Assembly: GCA_003427395.1 (NCBI GenBank) | Contig: BFEA01000735.1 | Span: 5,837 to 63,496, forward strand | Length of the DNA: 57,660 nt | Reading direction: 5' to 3' | Origin: Chara braunii | Lineage: Eukaryota; Streptophyta; Charophyceae; Charales; Characeae | In this document: positions 1-10,500 of the stretch, one piece after another | How positions within the stretch are numbered: the first letter of the stretch is position 1 | Layout: each line of letters opens with the position of its first letter | The notes under the pieces: generated by a model | Seen by the model: only the letters and a program-made list of their open reading frames with translations | What the model was told of the DNA's origin: nothing | The model's database searches: none | Translations under genes and position numbers: made by a program

Positions 1-340
1 GTAGGTGGCCTATCCTGTCAGGACAACCATTGGCTGCCGCTACTAGCAATCACTGCGGGTCTGGTCCTTGGCCTCTACAACACCCTGGGCTTCGAAAAAA
101 AAAAAAAAAAAAAGGACCCATGCCTACTTGATCTATCCTCAGTAGTAGACTGTCTCCCACCTATCAGCAGATTCCGGTCATCAGCTAGGTACTTCCTATT
201 GGGATAGGGATAGGGACAGACTACAAACTCAGTAGGTGGTGGGCCATCATCCGTCCTTCTACTAGCCCCCAGCCTTGTCCCTCCGATGTGCCATCTGGGG
301 TAGTGTCTCATTTGTGTGTGTAATATGTGGTAGAGACAGG

Positions 341-445
341 CCTATCTGGACAGGACCCCCCCAAAGTCGGGAACCGGACTCGAACCTGTGACCTACAGTA
401 TGAGACTGGAGGGTTCTACCACATGCACTATCGTAGGAAGTGGAT
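341..445 (-). repeat. tRNA-derived SINE head
   Basis: Read on the minus strand, the segment looks like a decayed tRNA with an internal RNA polymerase III promoter. The B box GGTTCGAGTCC lies at 376-386 and an A-box-like TAGTGCATGTGGTAGAAC at 412-430, at tRNA-like spacing. No folded acceptor stem or CCA end is visible, so this is a SINE head rather than a tRNA gene. The 3' boundary is not clear. Confidence 0.55.
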
Positions 446-954
446 ATAATGTGTGGAATATCTAGGCTGGGGGAGATCATCGGGGCGACCAAAGCAACAA
501 CAGCAAGCGAGCAACGTGAAGTCTAGACCAGCATACAACACCCGTGGACTGAACCCCTGGGTGGTGCACAGGCAGTGTCTGTAATAGTACCATGTGTCAG
601 CCCAGGGGAGTGTGTGTCCAGTCGTGCGTCATTCTAACGCCCTTTTTTTTTTTTTTAAGGGCCCAGTGCCCAAGGCTTGTATTGATATTTGAGAACATTG
701 AGGAGTCTACCCGGAGTAACCAACATATGATGATGAGGATGATGATGATGATGCTAAAACTGATGATTTTCTGCTAATCAGAATCATGATCTGAGCAGTC
801 ACACTCTAAGTACTAGCCAATAAGGAAGAGTGATCAGGAAGGCTAATCAGAATGTTCTCTACTGAGAACTACAACATGTGACCCTATCCTAATTCCAGGT
901 ATTTCTACCAATTCCAGCAATTTTCATCTGATGTTGTGATGTGTATCAATCCCA

Positions 955-1025
955 CTGTCCATGCGCCGAGTTTTGAACCCACAACCTCATACCACAATGC
1001 GCATTTCCAACCGATGCTCATGCTG
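955..1025 (-). repeat. SINE fragment (B-box part)
   Basis: The minus strand carries GTTGGAAATGCGCATTGTGG followed by GAGGTTGTGGGTTCAAAACTC, almost the same as the plus-strand SINE at 29725-29775. Only the B-box half matches; the A-box half is replaced by unrelated sequence, so the copy is truncated or chimeric. Confidence 0.5.
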
Positions 1026-1309
1026 GACCTGCTGCCAACAGCCCAAACAAAATAGTGCAGTGTTTCCACTCATGCGGTATCCCCGACCTGTCACTTGTGC
1101 AGTCAGATGCATTCGTGAAAGAGCAGCATGAGGCAAAAATAAATAAAATGAAACACCAAGGCCTCGATTGCTCCCCGTCACTCATGGGGAGTTCACGCCA
1201 AAGATTCTCCTTCAACCACCACTACCTCTGAACCTGTTTTTGCCGACCGTGATTTTCACTGCGCACCGAGTTTGGCCGAGCCGGGGCAGTTTCATCGAAG
1301 AAAGAAGAA

Positions 1310-1440
1310 GGGGAAAAAAAAAGAAAAAGAAAAAGAAAAAGAAAAAAAAGAGACTTCCCGAACGCCTTGATAACCACCAGATACATTCTATGAGGTGCTT
1401 GTTTGATAACCACCAGATACATTCTATGAGGTGCTTGTGT
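1310..1440. repeat. AAAAAG microsatellite followed by 36-bp tandem duplication
   Basis: Positions 1314-1351 are an (AAAAAG)n-like polypurine tract. Directly after it a 36-bp unit beginning GATAACCACCAGATACATTC occurs twice head to tail (1369-1404 and 1405-1440). Reading frames across it are low-complexity artefacts. Confidence 0.75.
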
Positions 1441-1999
1441 GACTGTGCCCTCAGTGAGGGCGTATAGGGGAAAAAACACAGAAGCAACAAAAAAAAAAGA
1501 AGGAATCCCTTATCCTGTGATTGAGGGCGGATACATTATGCTACAGCAGTGAGACGGTTACGTGCCACCCGTGAAACACGCCCTGCCTGGCTTGCAGGGC
1601 ACTACAAGGATTTCAAAACAAAAACAAAAGAAAAACGACCTGCAATCACTTTTCCGACATAGTGACCAGGTACATTCGTCAAAGCACAGCTATAACTTCC
1701 ACCCTCATGAGGGCCTTCCCCGACCTCCCTTGGTTTTTTTCTTCGGCCTCCAACCCTGGAATGGGGACTCTTCGTTTTCTTTCTTTCTTTTGTTTTTTTT
1801 CATTGGCCTCCAACCCTGCCCTGAGCCCCGTGTTTTCAGGAGTAGGCTACTAGATGGACTTTGTGTTTGCCTGTGAAAGGTAGTGGTGGTTTCACACAAA
1901 AAAAAAAAAAAAAAAAAAAAAAGCCCTAAAAAAGGAGCAACGGATTCCTCAGCGTAGTCAGAGGCCCTCCTCTTTTTTTTTTTCTTTTTTTTTTTTTTT

Positions 2000-3130
2000 T
2001 GTAAAATACCCTGGGTTAATGCTAGGGGAGCTGGTAAGAGCAGACTACCCTAGCATTCCCTGGGAAGCTCCATCTATTAGTGGGGAGCAGCACCTGCTGG
2101 AAAGCGGGTCCAGCGTCCCACACATTGAGAGTTCAGAAATTCTTGAATAAGAACAGAATCAAATAGTGCTGCCTGCAGACTCTCTATGCCTGCAGTGTTG
2201 CCTCACCAAGTATGAACGTGGCCCGTTTGTCCTTACTCTCTTGTTGAATATAGGCCTCTTCACCCTCTAAGGGGCGCCAGTAGTAACATTTCCTAACTCG
2301 CCTTTCAACAAGTTACTTAGAATGATGATCTTAATTGTCTTGTACCCCTTCCTCTTCGAGAGTATCCATTCCATACCATGACAGCGGTACTATTGCATTC
2401 TGGGGTAAGGGGAAAAGACACGGGAACTCATGAGCCAGGAGGAGAGGGATTGATGGGTCTACCATGGTCCATTCATTGAATTTTAACTTGTAGTTTCTCT
2501 TGAGGACCTGTTCCTCCTCGTCCTCAGCTCCCTCCCATACCACTCTTCCTATTTTTCCACCTTTCTCCTCTCCAAGCCAGTTGCTGCTGAATTTTTGGAA
2601 TTTTTCTGTGATTTCTGTTTTGGACGAGTTAAATTCATTTTTTTCGTTGAGATTGATCCACTGGTCGTGTATATGCATTTGGATCTGTTGCTTTATGCAG
2701 TCGGTAAATTTTGGGCCATCTAATATGGCCTCCTCCCATTCATAGGTATTTCTTCTTAGCCAGATAGCCCCGAGCACCGCTCTTCTGCCTAGGAAGAAAA
2801 GGTTTTGTGTGAATTTGTCATCTGTTTCAGGGGACCATTGTTCTAGCAAAATCGCCTTCCACCCCCAAGGCCATTTTTGTTTAGTTTCTAATTGGTCCCA
2901 TATACAGTCCCACCATCTCCACAGCCAAATTGAGCCAGGACACTCAAGGAATATATGTTCAATCGTTTTTTGGATCTTTCTGCTTGGAAATGCAGACTTA
3001 CAGAGTTTACACCATGGTTCGCAATGGCCCTTTTCTCTAGAGAGGATCTATCTATTAGCCAGTCATTTGCAGGGAGACATCGGTGCTCGATTTGCCACTA
3101 GAGGAAAGCTATCCTGGAAGGTTTGATCTT
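2000..3130 (-). pseudogene. 3' part of a LINE: C-terminal zinc motif, 3' UTR, hairpin and poly(A)
   Basis: The 172-residue frame ending at 2331 and its upstream continuation to about 3130 encode the C-terminus of a LINE ORF2. It starts with a cysteine pair, then KTIEHIFLECPGS and a tryptophan-rich block (WLWRWWDCIWDQ), the zf-RVT-like C-terminal motif seen in plant LINEs. The same region of the LINE at 22330-26660 reads ETIEHIFMQCPGA. Everything upstream (APE, RT) is missing, typical of 5' truncation during target-primed reverse transcription. The 3' UTR holds CTCTAAGGGGCGCC, also present in the other LINE, then the GCAGGTGCTGCTCCCCAC tail, a 10-bp hairpin (2018-2057) and an A-rich tail (T tract 1972-2000 on plus). 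Confidence 0.75.
2018..2057 (-). other. 3'-terminal stem-loop of LINE tail
   Basis: AATGCTAGGG (2018-2027) pairs perfectly with CCCTAGCATT (2048-2057). The minus-strand loop contains CTGCTCTTACC. The stem sequence differs from the equivalent hairpins at 9022-9051 and 29587-29622, while the loop motif TGCTCTYA is kept. This suggests a structure recognised by the LINE reverse transcriptase. Confidence 0.7.
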
Positions 3131-3166
3131 TAGCTTCTTTAAACCATCTGATATCTCTCAACTCTT

Positions 3167-3169
<3 letters not shown>

Positions 3170-3202
<33 letters not shown>

Positions 3203-3350
3203 CAAATGCTCCAGTCTATTCGTGGGGAGCAGCATGTGCTGGGAACCGGGCCCAACGTCAATTGAGAATCAATCTGAGAACTATTAAGGAATATTGAAGA
3301 AATTCAAGAGAATTAAAACGAGTCTGAAAAAATATGAATGACTACTAACC
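3170..3350 (-). repeat. SINE/LINE-tail copy with G/C run
   Basis: A T tract then a 25-nt G run (3177-3201) precede CTCCAGTCTATTCGTGGGGAGCAGCATGTGCTGGGAACCGG, the same tail family as at 2070-2130, 9065-9108, 29510-29580, 48670-48720 and 55905-55965. The adjoining AATCAATCTGAGAACTATT segment is shared with 56010-56060, so those two copies belong to one subfamily. On the minus strand the order is body, tail, C run, A run. No hairpin is seen in this subfamily. Confidence 0.6.
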
Positions 3351-3439
3351 TCTTTTGGAATGCTCAAAACCCCTAGATTCCCAAACAAAACTCTCTAAAA
3401 CTATCCAACACTGTCTTATTCCCTGTCGAGCTCTCCCAG

Positions 3440-4560
3440 GCCTCACACTCCCACCCGGCTAGGTTACAGAGCAACACGACTCGCCCCAGCTCCGGCCAGC
3501 CTCGTCACAACAGCAACCCTTGGTTGTCCCTTGGAATGCCCACCCAAAGCATCCCAAGATCTCTCTCTACTAGGCCTCACGCTCCTACAGCCAGCAGGTT
3601 ACAGGGCAACACCCCAGCACCAACCAGCGTCGTTCTGGCATCGAACAACCTCAGATCCATGAATGTGCCAGTATCAGACAACCTAAAGCGAGTTGATAGA
3701 AGTCCCCAGAATCCTAAAGTATTCTCTCTTTCTTTGGAAGGAACATGGATAACTCTAACAACAATTACTAAGTCAAAAGGAAAGCCACAAAAGTCCTTAA
3801 AATGCTCAGAACCCCCAGAATTCCTAACAAAACCCTCTAGGATTCTCTGACACTGTTTTTTCCCTGCCGAGCTCTCCCAAGCCTCACGCCCCCACCCTGC
3901 TAGGTTACAAGGCAAAACGACTCACCCCAGCTCCGGCCAGCGTCGTCCCGGCAGCAACCCTTGGTTGTCCCTTAGAATGCCCGCCCCAAAGCATCCCCAA
4001 ACTCTCTACCAGGCCTCACGCTCCTGCTATTAAGAGGTTACAGGGCAACGCCTCAGCACCGGCCAGCGTCGTCCTGACATCGAACTGCCGCAGATCAGTG
4101 AAGATAACAGCATCAAAGAAGCCTACAGTGAATGGCAATAAGTCCCCAGAAACCTAAAACATTCTCAAGATTATTAGAACTGAGAAAATCAAACTTGCTC
4201 ATGAAAATAAAGAACCAGTTGGGATTATTTGGAAGCCGATATAACCAAAACCATGTTGCCCCAGTGCAAATCAACCGACCAGCCTATGGCTGCCTCAACC
4301 CTCATATCCTAGATACCAAGCTCTACCAGGCCTCACACCCCCAACCGCTGGGTTACAGGGCGGCGCGACCCACCCCGTCTCCGATTCGCGTCGTCCTAAT
4401 ATCAGCTCACGGTTAGCCACTGAACTACCTTCCACCCTCGACGATTCCCCACATCTCTCTACCAGGCCTCTAACCCCCACATAACTCAGGTTACAGGGCA
4501 GCGCAACCAAACCCCAGCTTCGGTCAGCGGCGTTCTGGCATCAGCCAACCCTAAATTCTT
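3440..4560. repeat. Six-copy degenerate tandem/dispersed repeat
   Basis: A module with GGCCTCACNCNCCC, then GGTTACAGGGC, then a GCTCCGGCCAGCGTCGT-like segment recurs at about 3449, 3572, 3880, 4011, 4329 and 4465. Copies alternate between two subtypes, so the higher-order period is near 430 bp. The reading frames seen on both strands follow the repeat and have no family resemblance, so I treat it as non-coding satellite-like DNA. Confidence 0.7.
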
Positions 4561-5002
4561 GGACATGGTGGCAATAACCCACCGTCGGACGATCCGCTGA
4601 AACCCACCGCGGCGACCAAGGTTTCGAAATGCCCAGCTCCCTTCGTGCACCAGTCGCGCTCGACACACCCAGACCACCTAAACACTCCCCCTATTCCCCC
4701 CCCCCGGCAAGACTTATCACAGCGGAGCCACCATCTTCGTTGCTGCTATGCCCTATTCCAGTCCTGCCAACTAGCCCCCTCGCCAGCATGACGCGTCATA
4801 TCCCTCCAACTGCTAACCCCACTTAGCCAAATGGCACTCACCCCTACCTATGCGGCCCCAATATGGAGGGGTAAGCTGGAGAGAAAAAAAAACCTTCACC
4901 ACCCTAATCAAAGTATATCGCACGCGACCAGTGCAACAACAAGATACTATAATACCACTCTCAGGTAGGGCGAAATCCTAGCACTTCTGCAATGATAGAC
5001 AT
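4560..5002. other. No gene seen
   Basis: C-rich unique-looking sequence between two tandem repeat blocks. Short frames only; nothing recognisable on either strand. Confidence 0.5.
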
Positions 5003-5430
5003 CGTTGAGTCGAAACTTGAGAAAAAAACGCATTCATCAATCGATATTAGTAGTGAGACCAGAGTTAAAACTCTGATGTACGAAAATCAACTTGAATTAT
5101 TACTCACGAGTCCTTTGAGAAGCTAAATAGTTGGGAATCATTATTTGAGATAAGAGTCAAAACTCTGATTTACGATCAACAAATTGAGCGAGATCAAATC
5201 GAGAATTATTTGGAATTAAAAAAAAAATTAAAAAAAATCGTTGAGTTGATACTTCAGAAAAAACGCATGCATCCATCGATATTAGCAGTGAGATCAGAGT
5301 TAAAACTCTGATGTACGAAAATCAACTTGAATTATTACTTATGAGTCCTTCGAGAAACTAGACAGTTGGGAATCACTATTTGAGATCAGAGTCAAAACTC
5401 TGATTTATGATTATCAAGAAAAATCAAGAA
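5003..5430. repeat. 240-bp tandem duplication with palindromic hairpins
   Basis: The segment starting TCGTTGAGTCGAAACTTGAG near 5003 is repeated from about 5240 with many shared blocks (GATGTACGAAAATCAACTTG, TAGTTGGGAATCA). Each copy carries two hairpins of the form CAGAGTNAAAACTCTG (about 5055, 5150, 5289 and 5386), giving four palindromes in about 350 bp. Confidence 0.8.
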
Positions 5431-6170
5431 TCATGAATTGAAATCATCAACAAAAAGTCAGCCTCATAATGAAAAACTTGGGTATCAAAACATTATCAAT
5501 AGATTTCGAATTATAAGACTGCCAAGTCATGCGTGGGATGAATCCTAATCCAATACAAAGCAGCCTCCCATCCCTTCTTCCTCAACCAAACCATTAACCT
5601 CACACCCCTCAAACCCTACCCCTGTATCTTTGGAAAAGGAAGAACTCATTTTCCCCCATTGCTAGCATCTAGGCTCAAAGCAAAGCAAGCACCAAAGACA
5701 CGAACGACCATCTTCAATCCCCCGAAGGAAATCGAAAACAGTGTGGCACCCCCTCGCCAAACATGTTAATGAGTCGCCACAGGGGATTCAAAACCACCTA
5801 AGCTATACCCATACCAAACTGTTGAGGAAGAGGGAAGGATTTTCAAAAAACGAGGATGACAAACCCTAACCTAGTCCAGCGACTCCACACCCCCCTGCCC
5901 ATCTGCCCCACCCTCCTCCCCCGTACCTTACCTCCCGTGGTTGTTCCCCGTCACTGCCCAACACCCCCCATCTCCTACCGCGCCCCACCATATCCCACCG
6001 CCGACCTCGTCACCAACTCTCCCGTACGTACCCTTCTCTCGCCTTGCGTCCTTGCGTCATCGCCCACCACATCACCTGACTCTCCGGTAGATCCCGCGTC
6101 TGTCGCTTCGTCTCCAAAATTGCTCCAGCGGGGGCGCAGTGCTCCCGGTCGCATTGCGCCCCCTTTATGA
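5431..6170. other. No gene seen
   Basis: AT-rich then strongly C-rich sequence. The 104-codon plus frame from 5856 is a proline/serine low-complexity translation of C-rich DNA with no family resemblance. Nothing else can be supported. Confidence 0.5.
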
Positions 6171-7870
6171 AATGTGAGGACATGTTTAGGACGAAGATCC
6201 TTTTTTTTTTCATGTCTTCCAACTCATCCTTGTCGATATTCAATTGTTGCATCCATCTCATTAATACCCTATCCTTCAGATTTATTTGTGGTTTAATCAT
6301 TCGATAAGTTGACTTGATTGAGAGGGTGTGTAAGTTTCTACTAAAATCTCTCTTGAGCTTATTTTTGGCCCCCCGCGTCAAACATGCTGGGTCTATGGGG
6401 AGGTCCGAGATGGGTGTAGAAGGTCTGAAGGCGGGACATGACTGAGCATCCTTTGGTAAAACTATGATTCTGAATATCTTATTCATAGGGATCCTAATTT
6501 GGACTATGTCACTACTAAGGTTTATTACATTGTCTTCACTTAATTCATAGGCGCGATTAAAGGTTCTTTATCTGGGGATATAAGAAGGATGTCACCTATC
6601 TTCTGTAGATTCTCCGTAGTGGCAACCTAATCACTTTCCCGAAGTTTCCTCCTTCTTGATAATTTTGACCCACGCAATGAGAATCAGATCCACGATTCTG
6701 TCTACATTGTTTTGTACTTGATGGCAGTGTGTAAGCTTCTTATGGAGGATTTGTGGCGAAATCCAGTCGAGAGAGGCCTCATCTGAAATTTCCTTGATCC
6801 TAATTACCCCCTTTCCGATTCACTATTTCCATGGATTGTTGTTACAATGAACTTGAATGAAGTGTAACATCTTGAGAGTCTTTGATCTAGGTATTGTTGA
6901 ATAATGGTTGTTGATTGATATCTTCCCATCGTTGGGGATAGTGTTTGTTCGGTAGGGGAAACTTCCTCCATGCTTTGAGGATAGTTGGCCAGAAGGGATT
7001 ATTAATGATATCTCTTCTGGTTGTCTCCTTGTTTGTCATTTGCTGATGATTTATATCATTGGTTATGTCTCTCGGGATGGGCCAGTTTCTATTTTCTAAC
7101 CACATAGATGGGTCTATAGTCTCATCTGTCTGGGGGCCTAGTCTCCTGAATTACTCCCATGTCAGGCCACTCCACGAAGTTTGTGGGTTGAGTAATAATT
7201 TTTTGATTAATTGAATAGAGAGGGTCATGGCTTGCAATGAGGGATCAATGATTCATAAACCCCCTTTGGATTTGGGTTGGATAACTGAGGACCATGCCTA
7301 ATGACATTTTTACAGTCATGGTTGCCTCTCCACAGGAAGGCCTTAAGTTGATGATGAAGAGATTTGGTTCATTTGTTGTCTAGGGCCCAAATAGTCGACT
7401 TATACCAAATCGAGGCTAAAATTATATTATTGATTACCAAGGCTCTCACCATTATCGATGTATGTTTGTTTTTTCATAATTCTAATTTAGTTTGGGAACC
7501 TTGGAAGATAACTTCATTCAAGTTCGTTCTTAATTGTGGGTTTCCCTTCAGGCTTCAGCTGATAGCGATATGCCTAGAACCCTTATTGGTTTGTTTAGGG
7601 AAGCCATTTAATGTGGGGTGTTTCTGGTGGTCTAACTCCCTGATGATGTATCCACCATCCTAAGGTTTGTTCTCCCTAGTTAACCCTCATATTTGCTAAT
7701 CTGCAAAATTTGTTCATTAAATTTTGTATTGCATTCATGTTTTTCTCTGTTGCATCCATCATCAAAGAGAGGTTATCTGCAAATAGTGAGCAGATAGGGA
7801 CTGCTTCTTCTGGAATGGAGGTCACATGAATTTTCCTAATATCTTTGTGTTGTTTTACAAAGGCCCGCCT
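6170..7870 (-). pseudogene. Decayed internal LINE ORF2 fragment
   Basis: Read on minus, about 7690-7860 encodes RT motif C and its downstream part (CSLFADNLSLMM, then NLMNKFCRLANMRVN), colinear with the RT of the larger LINE (CSLFADDLSFM, MKKNCLLSDMKVN). The second catalytic Asp of FADD is Asn here. About 6190-6490 encodes LHTLSIKSTYRMIKPQINL, matching LHTLSVKSTYKMLRPSINL of the other copy. The stretch between is broken by frameshifts and stops. The fragment lacks the APE domain, RT fingers and 3' end; its upstream end abuts a MITE at 7948. Clearly non-functional. Confidence 0.75.
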
Positions 7871-7947
7871 TTCACGACAGACCTTGAAGAAAACGGTCAT
7901 TGGGCCTCCTCCACTACTCCCCACATGCCCACACGAGGAAGTCCTCC

Positions 7948-8104
7948 GAATGTACTTTTTCATATTCTAACGAAAGATTCAATCTCATTTTTCATAGTTG
8001 GAGAGTAGGGCAACAAGGACCTTGATTTGCCCTCATTCCACTACTCTCCAAATGTGCAAAATGAGACTGAATCCTCCGCTAGAACATGGAAAAATACATT
8101 TGTG
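7948..8104. mobile_element. Foldback MITE, family M1 copy 1
   Basis: The left arm (GATTCAATCTCATTTTTCAT, AGAGTAG) and right arm (ACTACTCTCCAAATGTGC, AAAATGAGACTGAATC) form an inverted repeat of about 65 bp around a 30-nt loop. The same arms recur at 48977-49095 and 49278-49420. No coding capacity. A half copy occurs at about 8240-8290 (TCAGTCTCATTTTGCACATT). Confidence 0.75.
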
Positions 8105-8610
8105 GTGTGGGCATGTACAGAGTAGTGGAGAAAGGGCCAACAGATGCTTCCTCCAGACCTGTTATGAGTGGCGGGCCTCTGACAACCAAACGCTCCCTCA
8201 GCTACAATACAGTTATGAGCAGATAAACATTTTCATTTTCTTTAGGAGGGTTCAGTCTCATTTTGCACATTTGAAAAGTAGTGGAACAACGTTGTACGAG
8301 AGCCTATGGGGCGTTTTCCTTCCTTCTAGCCGCCAAGTGACAAGTATATCTTTTCTTTTTTTTTCCAGCACTTCTCGTTTTCATTTGTTTTTGTTTTAGT
8401 TTTTTGTTCCTTATCTGCATGGCGTTTTCTTTCTTTCTGTGGCAGATACATCTTTTTTTCTTTTCGTTTTTTTTTTTTTTTTTTTTTTTCAAATTATTTC
8501 TCGTTTTTAAATTTTTTTTTGTTTTTCCCTTCTTTGTCCAATATTGTTGTCGTGTATGTGGAAACACATGCCCACTTGCCATTTTCCTTGGGCCCAACAA
8601 CATCTTCCTT
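8105..8610. other. T-rich low-complexity sequence
   Basis: Contains a half MITE copy near 8240-8290 and long T-rich tracts (8340-8540). Lys- or Phe-rich frames on the two strands are translations of these tracts. No gene seen. Confidence 0.5.
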
Positions 8611-8975
8611 CATCGCACTGTCAGGCCTTCTCCGACCCGCGTAAGTTACGACGCGTTAACGGGTAAGGTCCGTAACCGATGTATGGGCCAAGTACTGGTG
8701 GTTTAAGGAAGGGAAGCTGAGTTGGAATTATGATTCAATAGCCTCTCATCCTTACGGAATGAATTGAAATGGTTAAACCACTTGTCCCTCCGATACACTT
8801 TTCTCCAACCCTCGAAATGCCCTGCGTGCCAAAGAAAAACAAACCAGTGCGGCCTCCTTTTGGTTGGCACCACCAATCATTTTGCTTTTGAGGCCGAGCC
8901 CTGAAAGTTACTACCCGTGTACGACAAGGGCCTGGGGCCGATGTATGGGCCAAGTGCTGGTGGTTGAACGAAGAC
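8611..8975. repeat. Dispersed repeat duplicated locally
   Basis: CCGATGTATGGGCCAAGT followed by CTGGTGGTT occurs at about 8677-8704 and 8937-8966, each preceded by a related GGCC..CCTGAAAGTTAC-like block. A more distant relative (GGCACCACCAGCCATTT, AGGCCAAGCCTC) lies at 29106-29150. Probably a short non-autonomous element; termini not resolved. Confidence 0.5.
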
Positions 8976-9108
8976 TAGCTTTTTTTTTTTTTTTTTTTTT
9001 TGAAGACTCTCCAGAGTCTAATAGGTTGGGTAATAAGAGCAGCCCAACCTACTAGTCCAGCTTAGTCACTCCAACTATTGGTGGGGAGTTGCACCTGCTG
9101 GAAACTGG
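8976..9108 (-). repeat. LINE/SINE 3' tail with stem-loop and poly(A)
   Basis: On minus: GCAGGTGCAACTCCCCACCA (tail motif), then the stem TAGGTTGGG (9022-9030) / CCCAACCTA (9043-9051), extended by CTA/TAG beyond one mismatch, then an A-tract (8981-9001 on plus). The minus-strand loop is CTGCTCTTATTA, sharing CTGCTCTTA with the copy at 2018-2057. The copy is interrupted at 9109 by the LTR element. Confidence 0.7.
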
Positions 9109-9289
9109 TGTCGCCCACGATGGCCCCCAAGAAGGCCCTTGCCGAGCTAGAGGTCCCTCATTAGACCCCACGAATCCTTAGGATATGTGTTGGACCGGCT
9201 TTACCCCACGAAACTTGAGAGATCCTCGACAAACAGTTCCTGACAGGCAAGGCCCGTAGGAAGCCTGTTGAACAAATCAAAGTATTCTT

Positions 9290-10500
9290 CAGCGACCGGG
9301 GTCGAACAGGCAAGGTCGAGACCCGTTGAAAGGAATTTTTCAGAGAACAGACTTGAATAGTTAAGCCTCAGAGCACTTTTCGGAGGACGGACTCGAACAG
9401 GTAAACCCCAAAGACATTTTTCACGGAAAAGACTTTAACCGTTAAACCCCTAAAACTAATTTTGACAACAGACTCGGACCGGTGAACCCCGAAAGTATTT
9501 TTCGGAGAACAGACTCAGAGAACAGACTAGGACCAGTAATCCCCAAAAGTATTTTTTGGAGAACAGACCGACCTGTGAACCCCAAACGTATTTTTCAGAG
9601 AACAGACTCAGAGAACAGATTCACAGAACCAACAGAAAAATTCCCATGAGAAATGAAAGTTGAAAAAACATTCCATAAAAAAAAAAATCATTCATATTTA
9701 TAAATGATCATTCCAATGTTTGTCCAATTCTAAAATTTCCAATTTAATTTGATAAGTTCCCGTCTAAATATGAGTTTTCCCTTCCAACTACATCTATTTG
9801 TTCAAGATGGAATGAAAGTCTGGACGAGTTTATGAAATGTTTTAATTAGACTTTCATTCTATTACAACAAATATCGTCTTATTTAGATTGGATTAACCTA
9901 TTTATGACTGGAAATCCTTACTTAGAATGGCAGTCCAATTAAAATATTTTATGAACTCATCCAGACTTTCATTCCATCTCTAGCATGCAGTTCCAATAAG
10001 AAGGGATACCCCATTCTTGGAAGGAAAGTTTTTAAGTAAGACAGAAAACTTTAAAATTGGAATTATATTTTTTAAGATGGAATGAAAATTTAAAATTTAG
10101 AATGTGATTTTATTATAGAATGATTATTTAATTCTGGGAATTTTTTCTGTTGACAGACTCAGAGAACAGACTCAGAGAACACACTAGGACCAGTAAACCC
10201 CAAAAATAATTTTCAGAAAACAGGCCTAGACCTGTGAACCCCAAAAGTATTTTTCAGAGGACGGACTCAGAGAACAGACTTGGACCAGTAAACCCCCAAA
10301 GTAATTTTCAGAGAACAGGACTAGACCTGTGAACCTCAAAAGTATTTCTCAGAGGACAGACTCAGAGAACAGACTTGGATAAGTAAACCCCTAAAGTATT
10401 TTTCATAGAACAAGCCTAGACCTGTGAACCCCGAAAGTATTTTTCAGAGAACAGACTCAGAGAACATACTTGGACCAACAAACCCCAAAAGGAGGCCCGT
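9290..10500. repeat. About 45-bp tandem repeats within the 3' LTR (interrupted)
   Basis: Units of the form GACCAGTAAACCCC, AAAGTATTTTTC, AGAGAACAG alternate with a CCTAGACCTGTGAACCCC variant on both sides of the inserted MITE. The other LTR has the equivalent array at about 19060-19660. Copy number and order differ between the two LTRs, as expected for slippage or unequal exchange. Confidence 0.85.
9630..10152. mobile_element. 523-bp MITE inserted in one LTR
   Basis: Terminal inverted repeats CAACAGAAAAATTCCC and its complement bound an AT-rich interior. Longer internal inverted blocks surround GATGGAATGAAAGTCTGG near 9808-9826 and 9960-9985. No coding capacity. It interrupts the tandem repeat array of the left LTR and is absent from the right LTR, so it arrived after the host element inserted. 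Confidence 0.8.

Larger units (their letters stand above)
1..2000. other. Non-coding repeat debris
   Basis: Apart from the SINE pieces and tandem repeats listed separately, this stretch holds homopolymer A and T tracts (95-113, 642-655, 1899-1922, 1972-2000) and a short GATGAT repeat near 727-752. I see no gene. Adjacent A- and T-tracts suggest several retroposed pieces inserted near one another in opposite orientation. Confidence 0.6.

Noticed and set aside
8404-8706. Phe-rich membrane-like frame
   Set aside because: Translation of long T tracts; low complexity.
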